From positions 2,356,001 to 2,420,000 of the forward strand of contig NZ_JAJJMM010000001.1 in the NCBI RefSeq assembly GCF_020905295.1: a stretch of 64,000 nucleotides of DNA, written 5' to 3'. Positions 1 to 7,488 of this stretch are shown here, one piece after another. How positions within the stretch are numbered: the first letter of the stretch is position 1; every line of letters starts with the position of its first letter. The position numbers and the translations under genes were made by a program. The DNA comes from Flavobacterium piscisymbiosum. GTDB lineage: Bacteria; Bacteroidota; Bacteroidia; Flavobacteriales; Flavobacteriaceae. The notes under the pieces were generated by a model, which did no database searches, was not told the origin of the DNA, and worked only from the letters and a program-made list of their open reading frames with translations.

Positions 1-462
1 GTATCTAAATCGATACGCAAAAGAAAAATCATCCTGTAATGCTGTTTTATTTGCTTTCTGGATAAAACGTTCTTCGAGCTGAAAACGGTTATGAAAAGTA
101 ACTTTAGCAATCTCATTAATAAAAGTAGCATCTTGCTGAATGCGATACTCAGGAACAGAATAATCAGGATCAATGTGAGGGTCTTGCGTGTTCACATTAA
201 AATAAGCAAAACCGCCACCTAAATCTATGTTTTTATGAATTCGATATCTTGCCTGAATTCTTAGAACAAATAAATTTTCATGCACGGGATTCAAAAAACT
301 TCTGTTGTCGATCTCAGAATGTATTGCCCATTTTTCAGTAATCGGCAAAATATTGTAATATCTTATCCAGGTTAAGGTTTGCTGATCGGTCTTTTTCAGA
401 CTTTGTGCCGATAAAAAAGGACTAATAAAAATAAAAAAGAGTAATAATTGGAGAACTTTCAT
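1..462 (-). CDS. DUF2490 family outer-membrane protein (partial, C-terminus beyond window)
   Basis: The reading frame starts with ATG at 462 and is still open at base 1, giving 154 residues. Residues 1-19 form a signal peptide ending LSAQ. The mature part reads as alternating aromatic strands (LTWIRYYNILPITEKWAIHSE, then a run with RIQARYRIHKNIDLGGG), as in DUF2490 proteins, which are predicted small beta-barrels of unknown function. It lies 163 bp beyond the end of the TonB receptor gene on the same strand, but a terminator separates them, so it probably has its own promoter. Family assignment is from recognised sequence pattern; function unknown. Confidence 0.75.
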   Translation of the reverse strand, partial: MKVLQLLLFFIFISPFLSAQSLKKTDQQTLTWIRYYNILPITEKWAIHSEIDNRSFLNPVHENLFVLRIQARYRIHKNIDLGGGFAYFNVNTQDPHIDPDYSVPEYRIQQDATFINEIAKVTFHNRFQLEERFIQKANKTALQDDFSFAYRFRY

Positions 463-561
463 TCAATTTGTATCAATTCAGGCTGCGAATATATACAAAT
501 CAGAATAGATGTATCGAACAATAAAATTTGTTTTAAATTCTATTTTGTGATTTCATTTCAT

Positions 562-598
562 AAAAAAAACGAGACAGATTTAAAAACCCGTCTCGTTT
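562..598 (-). terminator. Intrinsic terminator of the TonB receptor gene
   Basis: The arms AAACGAGAC (567-575) and GTCTCGTTT (590-598) pair. Read on the minus strand the hairpin is followed by a run of T residues, 27 bp after the receptor stop codon. Confidence 0.8.
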
Positions 599-624
599 CA
601 TATATTTAAACTAACTAACTGTGG

Positions 625-3171
625 TTATAGTGAATATTTCAAAGTTACGCCATAAGTTCTTTGATCACCAATTACTCCTGCATATTGTCCTGTGTTTCCA
701 CCTGCAGGTAATAATTGTTCGTAGTAATCTTTATTTAAAAGATTACGTCCCCAGAATTGAACAGATAAACCTTGCGAAGCGCGGAAACCAATACGGGCAT
801 TAAAAATAGCATAACCAGGAACGACTAAGTATTTTGAAGCCGATGGGCTAGATGAAAATTCAGAACGAGCGTAAGAATCTAATGCGATGAAAGCTTTTCC
901 AGCATTTCCGAAGAATTTTGCTTTGTTAGAATATTCACCTCCCAGAGATCCTGCCCATCTTGAAGCACCTGGTAAATCAGTTCCTGAAACATCTTTGAAG
1001 GCTACAGGAGCTCCTGTTTCTTCTAATGGAAGCGGTGCGTTTGTAAATTTAACATAAGTACCTTCTGTATATGTTGCAGCACCATTTATAGTTAAGTTTT
1101 GACTGATAACAAAGCTGGCATCCAATTCAGCACCTCTTACACGTACTTTATCAGCATTAGCAAGATATCCACGGTTTACACCCAATTCAGCTGCCTGAAC
1201 GTTGGTTTGAAAATCTTTGATTTCTGTGTTAAAGAAAGCAAGATTGAATACTGAATTTCTAAACGGTGAAGTTTTAACTCCTATTTCGTAATGATTTACT
1301 TTCTCTGGTTTAATTACGGCAAGATCTAATAAGGGATCACCTTTTGAATCAGTAGGAAGTCCCGCTACGTTTACACCAACCGGTTTGTAACTTTTTGCAT
1401 AAGTAGCATAAGCATTGATTTTGTCCGATGCTTTAAAAGTCAACGTTATGTTTCCAGAAAAGTCAGTGTTGTCAGTACTAGAATCAAATGCCTGATCAGA
1501 ATACACTAATTTTTTCAAAGCTAATAATGCCGGATCAGTAGTTTGTAAACCTCCGTATGTTGTACGAGAATAATGAGCGTCTTTTTTATCAAAGTTATAT
1601 CTTAACCCTGGTAAAACGTGAAGACGATCTGTAATAGCCCAGTCAATTTGTCCAAAAACTGCCGCACTTGATGCTCTTATGTTGGCATCAGTTTTGATTC
1701 CGTATCCTTCAAAAAGTCCCGGAGTTTTCCATAAAGGGCTGGTTGTACTTTGAGCAAATCTCCATTGTGCATTCCCAGATTCTTCTGTACCATCGGTTTG
1801 AGAAGTTTGGTCAATAAAGAATACACCTACAACACCGCTAATTTTTTCTGTAAGCTGACCTGCGTAACGAACTTCTTGTGTAAATTGAGTTTGTCTTGTT
1901 GGGTTTTGAGATAATGCCAATACTTGTAATCCTGTAAAATCCCTGTCATTTGATGGATCCCAGTTCCAAAATCTCCACGCTGTTGTCGAAGTAAGTGTTC
2001 CTGAACCAATTTTGGTATCGATATTAAGAGAAATACCCCCCATGTCTTGTCCTGAACGCCATGGTGTATCATGATCAATTTTACGATCAAAAGCATTTAA
2101 GCTTGGTAATTGATAATTTAAATCTTTAATAATAGCATCAAACTGGCGATAAGCAGCTCTTTGAGTAGGCGCAACACCTGCAACAACCTGCGCATATCCG
2201 TCAGGACGTTGTGTTGTAATATCTGCTGCCAATATAATATTGGTATTTACTGTTGGAGTCCAAAGTAACTGACCTCTAATTCCCTGGTTGTTTAAAGTAT
2301 TTGTAGGTCTTCCTGTTGCAACGTTATCGATAAGACCATCACGTTGTGTACCTGAGAAAGACAAACGACCTGCTACTTTTTTTCCTAAAGCTCCTGTTAC
2401 AGAGGCTTTAGCTTGCAGGAAATTATAGTTTCCGTAGCTCACTTCAAAATCAGCTCCTGAAGTAAAACTTGGTTTACGCGTTGTGATGTTAAATGCCCCC
2501 GAAGTAGTATTTTTTCCAAACAAAGATCCTTGTGGCCCGCGTAATACTTCGATTTGTTCTACATCGATAAAATCTAAAGTTGTAGCAGCCGGACGTGCAT
2601 AATAAACACCGTCTACATAAAAACCAACTCCAGGATCGATTCCGTCATTGGTAAGTCCAAAAGGAGAACCAAGACTACGAATATTGATTCCGGTATTTCT
2701 AGGGTTAGAAGAATACAATTGTACTGACGGAACCAATTCTTTAATACGGTTCACATTAAAAGCGCCTGTTTGTTCTGCTTGTTTACCTGTAATAACAGAG
2801 ATCGCAATTGGCACATCCTGAACTTTTTCTATTCTGCGTCGGGAAGAAACGACAACTTCTATAAGTTCATTTTCTTCTCTAAGTGTTACTTGTAATGGAG
2901 CAGTTGGTAAATCAGCAAGTTCTATTTCTGTAGTTTTGTAACCTACATACTGAACTAAAATTGTAACAGGAAGTTTTCCTTTGCTGTCGATTGTAAATCT
3001 TCCTTCGCTATCTGTAGTGGTATTGGTAGTTGTTCCTTTGATAACAACATTAACAGCTTCAAGTGGTGTGTTTTCGCTAGTTTTAACTACACCTTCAATG
3101 TTTTGGGCAAATGATATTGAGAAAGTTAAAAAGGATAATATGGTAAGTATATTTTTTATAGAATTTTTCAT
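625..3171 (-). CDS. TonB-dependent outer-membrane receptor with carboxypeptidase-regulatory-like N-domain
   Basis: This 848-residue protein has a signal peptide (1-22, ending SFAQ) and a CarboxypepD_reg-like domain (about 24-108). A plug domain follows (about 113-235, with DVPIAISVI, the IEVLRGPQGSLFGKNTTSG core and ITTRKP), then a 22-strand type beta-barrel ending in the hydrophobic strand YGVTLKYSL. It is shorter than SusC proteins and has no SusD neighbour, so it is a siderophore/metal/small-molecule type receptor rather than a glycan PUL component. The plug resembles receptors common in proteobacteria. Substrate unknown. An Rrf2 regulator lies upstream on the same strand, 251 bp away, and a TTTCAC-N4-GTGAAA dyad sits in that gap. 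These hint at iron or sulfur control, which is inference. Confidence 0.9.
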   Translation of the reverse strand: MKNSIKNILTILSFLTFSISFAQNIEGVVKTSENTPLEAVNVVIKGTTTNTTTDSEGRFTIDSKGKLPVTILVQYVGYKTTEIELADLPTAPLQVTLREENELIEVVVSSRRRIEKVQDVPIAISVITGKQAEQTGAFNVNRIKELVPSVQLYSSNPRNTGINIRSLGSPFGLTNDGIDPGVGFYVDGVYYARPAATTLDFIDVEQIEVLRGPQGSLFGKNTTSGAFNITTRKPSFTSGADFEVSYGNYNFLQAKASVTGALGKKVAGRLSFSGTQRDGLIDNVATGRPTNTLNNQGIRGQLLWTPTVNTNIILAADITTQRPDGYAQVVAGVAPTQRAAYRQFDAIIKDLNYQLPSLNAFDRKIDHDTPWRSGQDMGGISLNIDTKIGSGTLTSTTAWRFWNWDPSNDRDFTGLQVLALSQNPTRQTQFTQEVRYAGQLTEKISGVVGVFFIDQTSQTDGTEESGNAQWRFAQSTTSPLWKTPGLFEGYGIKTDANIRASSAAVFGQIDWAITDRLHVLPGLRYNFDKKDAHYSRTTYGGLQTTDPALLALKKLVYSDQAFDSSTDNTDFSGNITLTFKASDKINAYATYAKSYKPVGVNVAGLPTDSKGDPLLDLAVIKPEKVNHYEIGVKTSPFRNSVFNLAFFNTEIKDFQTNVQAAELGVNRGYLANADKVRVRGAELDASFVISQNLTINGAATYTEGTYVKFTNAPLPLEETGAPVAFKDVSGTDLPGASRWAGSLGGEYSNKAKFFGNAGKAFIALDSYARSEFSSSPSASKYLVVPGYAIFNARIGFRASQGLSVQFWGRNLLNKDYYEQLLPAGGNTGQYAGVIGDQRTYGVTLKYSL

Positions 3172-3252
3172 TTTTATATTAAGTATATGTGATTAGTAGA
3201 ATTTAAAATAAAATTTTTTTTATCAGCACATACACATCATAGAAGAATTGTT

Positions 3253-3268
3253 TTTCACATTCGTGAAA
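3253..3268. promoter_or_regulatory. Candidate operator dyad upstream of the TonB receptor
   Basis: TTTCACATTCGTGAAA is a perfect 6-bp inverted repeat with a 4-nt spacer, 82 bp before the receptor start. It has the form of a dimeric regulator site; no regulator is assigned. It could also be a remnant of the ATTCGTGAAA-type repeats seen elsewhere in the window. Confidence 0.3.
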
Positions 3269-3422
3269 TGAATATTTTGGTTTCTTTGCAAAAGATTTTT
3301 TGACACACCTGATCGATTGTAATTTACTTTCATATGGTTTAAAATTTTGTAAATGGTTTGTTGGTTTTTTTGCAAATATATGTAAATTCTATAGATTTAC
3401 TAGGAATTAAGAAATATTTTTT

Positions 3423-3836
3423 TTATTTCTTTACAAGTGAAGCGATTGTGATGCCTTGCATTGCCTTAAGAGTTTCGTCGCGAATAATCATCAGACCATG
3501 TCTTAGACTGCATTCTTCCTCAGTTTTACAATCTGAGCATGGTTCGTAAAAGTTTAACGAAGCACATGGTAAAAGCGCAATTGCACCGTCAAATAAACGG
3601 TGAATTTCTGCCAAAGTAATATCGTTTTTGGAGCGTATCAAATAATATCCGCCAAATTTTCCTTGCTTACTACTCACAAAACGTCCTCGTTTTAGATCCA
3701 ATAAAATTTGTTCTAAAAACTTTTTAGGAATATTGGCGCCATCAGCAATTTCAATTGTTCTTGAAATGTGATTTTCGTCTTGTTCTGCTAAATAAAGTAA
3801 GGCCTTAAGGGCGTATTTTGCTTTATGTGATAACAT
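3423..3836 (-). CDS. Rrf2 family transcriptional regulator with four C-terminal cysteines
   Basis: 137 residues, the usual Rrf2 length. The N-terminal winged helix begins MLSHKAKYALKALLYLAEQ, with the recognition segment IPKKFLEQILLDLKRGRFV and the wing SKQGKFGGYYL. The C-terminal part holds Cys91, Cys100, Cys103 and Cys109. In IscR/NsrR-type members three cysteines in this region bind an Fe-S cluster, so a cluster is possible, though the spacing differs from IscR and a CymR-like cluster-free regulator cannot be excluded. It precedes the TonB receptor on the same strand and may regulate it. Confidence 0.88.
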   Translation of the reverse strand: MLSHKAKYALKALLYLAEQDENHISRTIEIADGANIPKKFLEQILLDLKRGRFVSSKQGKFGGYYLIRSKNDITLAEIHRLFDGAIALLPCASLNFYEPCSDCKTEEECSLRHGLMIIRDETLKAMQGITIASLVKK

Positions 3837-3910
3837 CTATATTGAAGTATTAATTGTAAATTATAAATTTTTAAAACTGAAAACTGTCACTGCAAACTGT
3901 GACTTCCTTT

Positions 3911-4732
3911 CTACCAGCCTCCGCTAGAACCTCCACCAGAGAATCCGCCGCCGCCAAAACCTCCACCGAAGCCTCCGCCACCGCCAGATGATCCACCGCC
4001 GAAACCTCCAAATCCGCCTCCGCCGCTTCTTCCAAGGCTGCTTAGAAGAATTACATCCATCAGACTAGGGCCTCCGCCGCTATTATTGCCTGAATTTCCT
4101 CCACCGCCTTTATTTCGTGACAGTAAAATTAATACAATTACAACAATAACAATGAATGGCAATATCGGAAAATCATTTCCTTTGGCTTGCTTGCGTTCGC
4201 CTTTAAATTTTCCTTTAAAAACATCAATTATGGCATCTGTTCCTTTATCAAGCCCATTATAAAAACTTCCGGCTTTAAATTCCGGAATAATAATATTTCT
4301 GATAATGGTTCCGCCAATTCCTGCAGTCAAACGATCTTCAACTCCGTATCCGGGATTAATGGCAATTTTTCTTTCGGCTTTAGCCAATAAAATAATTACA
4401 CCATTATCATCTTGTTTCGTCCCTCCAATTCCCCAGGTTTGTCCCCATTTTGTAGCCAGCTGACTCACATCTTCGCCTTTTAAACTTTCGATTGTAATCA
4501 CTACGATTTGAGTCGTAGTAGAATCTGAGTAGCGAATTAGTTTTTCTTCCAGCTGTGTTTTTTCAGAGGCGCTTAAAACATTTGCATAATCATAAACTGA
4601 AGTTTGCAAAGTTGGTTTTTCCGGAATTGTAAATTGTGCAAAAATACAATTGGTGGTGAAAAAAGCGATGAACAAAAAGGTAAACTGAAAAAGTCCTTTT
4701 GAATAAGATATTTTGTTTTTGGAAATTTTCAT
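3911..4732 (-). CDS. TPM domain protein with glycine-rich tail (YgcG family)
   Basis: 273 residues with a signal peptide (about 1-32, ending NCIFAQ). The TPM domain (about 42-175) contains YDYANVLSASEK, TQIVVITIES and NPGYGVEDRLT. A single membrane helix (about 189-205, PFIVIVVIVLILL) follows, then a Gly/Ser-rich tail of about 60 residues ending GGGSSGGW. TPM proteins are membrane-anchored periplasmic domains linked to envelope or photosystem maintenance; some have weak phosphatase activity. It starts 3 bp after the preceding TPM gene, which lies behind lemA, so the three are probably co-transcribed. LemA-TPM pairs recur in Bacteroidota; the shared function is not established. Confidence 0.9.
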   Translation of the reverse strand: MKISKNKISYSKGLFQFTFLFIAFFTTNCIFAQFTIPEKPTLQTSVYDYANVLSASEKTQLEEKLIRYSDSTTTQIVVITIESLKGEDVSQLATKWGQTWGIGGTKQDDNGVIILLAKAERKIAINPGYGVEDRLTAGIGGTIIRNIIIPEFKAGSFYNGLDKGTDAIIDVFKGKFKGERKQAKGNDFPILPFIVIVVIVLILLSRNKGGGGNSGNNSGGGPSLMDVILLSSLGRSGGGGFGGFGGGSSGGGGGFGGGFGGGGFSGGGSSGGW

Positions 4733-4735
4733 TAT

Positions 4736-5173
4736 TTATCCTTTTGAGATTTCGTTTGATAATTCATTAGTGTCACCTTCAGACCAAGGAAAGTATTTTT
4801 TTAATTGTTCGCCGGCATTCAAAATACCATCAACAATACCTTGTTTAAAGTTTCCTGACTTAAATTGGCTGATCATGGCATCTTTGGTACAATCCCAAAA
4901 ATCTGCTGCAACAAGATCATTTATGCCTTTGTCTCCGCAAATAGCAAATGTTTTATCTGCTACGGCAAAGTAAAATATAACCCCGTTTTGTTGTTGGGTT
5001 TCATTCATTTTTAATTCATGAAAAACTTCCAAAGCCCTGTCAAAAGGAACCTTGGAAGTTGTTTGTTCTATATGTACTCTAATCTCGCCAGAAGTATTTT
5101 TTTCAGCCACGCGAATAGCTTCAACAATGGTTAATTCTTCTTCTTTGGATAAAAAATCTTCTACTTTAGACAT
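4736..5173 (-). CDS. TPM domain protein, short cytoplasmic-type form
   Basis: 145 residues with no signal peptide or membrane helix. The TPM fold is recognisable from LTIVEAIRVAEKNTSGEIRVH, VIFYFAVADKTFAICGDKGIND and the C-terminal helix IVDGILNAGEQLKKYFPW. It sits 71 bp after lemA and 3 bp before the larger TPM gene, so it belongs to a lemA-TPM-TPM unit. Lack of a leader suggests it works on the inner face of the membrane, or it may be the soluble partner of the anchored TPM protein. Function unknown. Confidence 0.88.
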   Translation of the reverse strand: MSKVEDFLSKEEELTIVEAIRVAEKNTSGEIRVHIEQTTSKVPFDRALEVFHELKMNETQQQNGVIFYFAVADKTFAICGDKGINDLVAADFWDCTKDAMISQFKSGNFKQGIVDGILNAGEQLKKYFPWSEGDTNELSNEISKG

Positions 5174-5244
5174 GGGAGTATTTTAGAGTTTAGATTATTG
5201 ATTTTAGATTTAACTACATTCTAAAAATTTGTAGTCAAAATAAA

Positions 5245-5832
5245 TTATTTATTGAAATTTACTTCAACTGGTTTTTCAGCTCCTGCAACAGCTTCAAAAT
5301 ATGGTTTTTCTTTGTAGCTTAAGAACCAGCTATTCGGAATTGCAAGAACATAACCATTATAATCTTGTACAGCTTCGTTAAAACGAGTTCTTGCTGTTAA
5401 GATTTGGTTTTCTGTACTAGCCAATTCGTCTTGTAATTTCAGGAAATTCTCATTTGCTTTTAATGTTGGATATTGTTCAACAGAAACCAATAATCTTGAT
5501 AATGATGAAGATACTCCGCTTTGAGCCTGGTTGTATTGAGCCAATTGTTCAGGAGTTACATTACTTGGATCAATAGTTACCGAAGTAGCTTTTGCACGAG
5601 CTTCGATTACAGCTGTCAAAGTTGATTTTTCGAAATCTGCTGCACCTTTTACCGTGTTCACTAAATTTCCAATAAGATCATTTCTTCTTTGGTAAGTTGT
5701 ACTCACATTTCCCCATTCTTTATTAACGGCTTGATTTTTTTGCAAACCAGTATTTTTAATTCCAATTGACCAAAAAGCAATAATAGCAATCAGTACTACT
5801 ATAATTCCTACGGGGATTAACCATTTTTTCAT
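5245..5832 (-). CDS. lemA: LemA family protein
   Basis: 195 residues. An uncleaved N-terminal membrane anchor (about 5-24, PVGIIVVLIAIIAFWSIGI) precedes a helical LemA domain with the family hallmarks NKEWGNVSTTYQRRNDLIGN, LVNTVKGAADFEKSTL and the C-terminal YNGYVLAIPNSWF. LemA proteins are membrane-anchored helical bundles of unclear role. It lies 34 bp downstream of a MerR-type regulator gene and upstream of two TPM genes, all on the minus strand. Confidence 0.93.
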   Translation of the reverse strand: MKKWLIPVGIIVVLIAIIAFWSIGIKNTGLQKNQAVNKEWGNVSTTYQRRNDLIGNLVNTVKGAADFEKSTLTAVIEARAKATSVTIDPSNVTPEQLAQYNQAQSGVSSSLSRLLVSVEQYPTLKANENFLKLQDELASTENQILTARTRFNEAVQDYNGYVLAIPNSWFLSYKEKPYFEAVAGAEKPVEVNFNK

Positions 5833-5866
5833 ATTCGTTTTAATTTAAGTTTATTTCTATTTTTAA

Positions 5867-6199
5867 TTACAATTCGTTTTTGATTTCGTTTAATTGTGTT
5901 TTTATGGTCTCTAATTTACGTATTATTTCGAATTTATCTAATGTTTTCTTTTGACCCTCTTTCAGGTGCGTTCTGGCGCCATCTAAAGTAAAACCTCTTT
6001 CTTTAACCAAATGATAAATCAGTTGCAGGTTGGTAATATCTTCGGGCGTAAACATTCTATTGCCTTTAGCGTTCTTTTTAGGTTTTAAAATATCAAATTC
6101 GCTATCCCAAAACCGTATTAATGATGCATTGACATTAAAGGCTTTGGCTACTTCGCCAATGCTATAATACCTTTTATCTTTTGAAAGCTCAATATGCAT
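5867..6199 (-). CDS. MerR family transcriptional regulator
   Basis: 110 residues. A MerR-type winged helix begins at about residue 10 (YYSIGEVAKAFNVNASLIRFW), followed by the wing (LKPKKNAKGNRMFTPEDI) and the helix LQLIYHLVKERGFTLDGA. A short coiled helix at the end (about 88-110) is a likely dimer arm. There is no cysteine set for metal binding, so the effector is unknown. It sits between the M23 peptidase gene (49 bp upstream) and lemA (34 bp downstream) and is probably part of that transcript. Confidence 0.9.
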   Translation of the reverse strand: MHIELSKDKRYYSIGEVAKAFNVNASLIRFWDSEFDILKPKKNAKGNRMFTPEDITNLQLIYHLVKERGFTLDGARTHLKEGQKKTLDKFEIIRKLETIKTQLNEIKNEL

Positions 6200-6248
6200 G
6201 TTTTTTTAATTTTCTATTTTAATTTCAAAAATACTACTTTTTCGAGGA

Positions 6249-7226
6249 TTAATCTAATGACTGATTTTCCTGGTTGGCCATTTGTGAAATTGCAACGTAT
6301 TCTGCGGCCGAAATATTTCCATAATAAAAATTCAAAGGATTCACGACTTTTCCGTCCTTATGCACTTCATAGTGACAATGCGGCCCTTCAGATCTTCCTG
6401 TACTTCCTACGTATCCAATAACATCTCCACGTTTGACATGTTGTCCGGCTCTGCAATTGTATTTGCTTAAATGCGCATACAAACTTTCATATCCAAAACC
6501 ATGCCTGATCACAACATGATTTCCAAACCCCGAAGCAGAGGCATCGGCTCTTTCTACAACACCGTCGCCTGTGGCATAAACCGGCGAACCTGTATTTGCG
6601 GTGAAATCCATTCCGTTATGCATTTTTCGCACTTTCGTGAAAGGGTCAGTTCTGTAACCAAAACCGGAAGCCATTCGTTTTAAATTTTCATTTCTGACAG
6701 GCTGAATGGCAGGAATTGCCAATAACAGATTTCCTTTTGTACTCGCCAATTTCAAAATTTCATCTAATGATTTGGACTGAATAGCCAATTCTTTCGATAA
6801 TCTGTCAATTCGTTTTGTGGTGCTTAATACCAGTTGCGAATTGTTGTAACCTTCTAAATCTTTATAACGTTTAGGATCTCTAAAACCTGCTTTCCTGATA
6901 GAATCCGGAATTTCGGTTTTATTAAAATAAACCCTGTATATATTGTTGTCCCTGTTTTCTAATGCCTCAGTTACATCATCAATTTCATCCATTTTTTTGT
7001 TTAAAATCGCATATTGCAATTTCAAATTCTCGATTTCCCGTGCTTGCAAACGATCTTTTGGTGTTTCGAAATAAGGTGTATTAATTAATAGTACAAAAAC
7101 TAAAAAACCAAATAATGCCGAAGCCAGCAAAAACAGTAATGCATAACCGATTTTGATTCTTTTTCTGGTTTTTATTTTCGTATAAGCCAGATTTTCTGAG
7201 TCGTAATAATATTTTACTTTCGCCAT
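6249..7226 (-). CDS. Membrane-anchored M23 family murein endopeptidase
   Basis: 325 residues: a short cytoplasmic N-terminus, one membrane helix (about 27-50), a coiled-coil stretch (about 60-95), and a C-terminal LytM/M23 domain (about 185-300). The zinc ligands are visible as His203 and Asp207 (MHNGMDFTA) and His285 (GPHCHYEVH), with catalytic His252 in YAHLSKY. All key residues are present, so an active D,D-endopeptidase acting on peptidoglycan cross-links in the periplasm is likely. It heads the minus-strand cluster M23-merR-lemA-TPM-TPM and is divergent from alaS. Confidence 0.93.
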   Translation of the reverse strand: MAKVKYYYDSENLAYTKIKTRKRIKIGYALLFLLASALFGFLVFVLLINTPYFETPKDRLQAREIENLKLQYAILNKKMDEIDDVTEALENRDNNIYRVYFNKTEIPDSIRKAGFRDPKRYKDLEGYNNSQLVLSTTKRIDRLSKELAIQSKSLDEILKLASTKGNLLLAIPAIQPVRNENLKRMASGFGYRTDPFTKVRKMHNGMDFTANTGSPVYATGDGVVERADASASGFGNHVVIRHGFGYESLYAHLSKYNCRAGQHVKRGDVIGYVGSTGRSEGPHCHYEVHKDGKVVNPLNFYYGNISAAEYVAISQMANQENQSLD

Positions 7227-7329
7227 ATTTTAAAATACCCTATTTTTGCAGCTTGTAAAATAAGTTAGTCGAACAAATTTAATAAATGTTTCAGTTGTTC
7301 GAAGCTTTTTTTTAAGAATAAAATAGAAT

Positions 7330-7475
7330 TAGATAATGTGTCAATTTGATAATTAGATAATGTTTTTAAGGTGAAATTTATTGTTTTGAATGGTAAATTT
7401 CTAATTAAAAAACAACATTAACATATTTTCAGATGAAGTAAATTATCTAATTGACACATTATCAAATTATCACAT
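7330..7475. repeat. Inverted repeat in the alaS upstream region
   Basis: A left arm around 7330-7362 (contains GATAATGTGTCAATTTGATA) is repeated in reverse at about 7441-7475 (contains ATTGACACATTATCAAATTA). The same motif reappears at 58126-58155 before pspC, so it is a dispersed repeat rather than an alaS-specific element. The rest of the 262-bp gap between the M23 gene and alaS is AT-rich. A TATTTTTG box at 7241-7248 (+ strand) could serve alaS. Confidence 0.6.
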
Positions 7476-7488
7476 TTCTAATTATAAC

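Noticed and set aside
625..3171. SusC-like polysaccharide-utilisation receptor
   Set aside because: The protein is about 150 residues shorter than SusC proteins, there is no SusD gene beside it and its plug is of the siderophore-receptor type.
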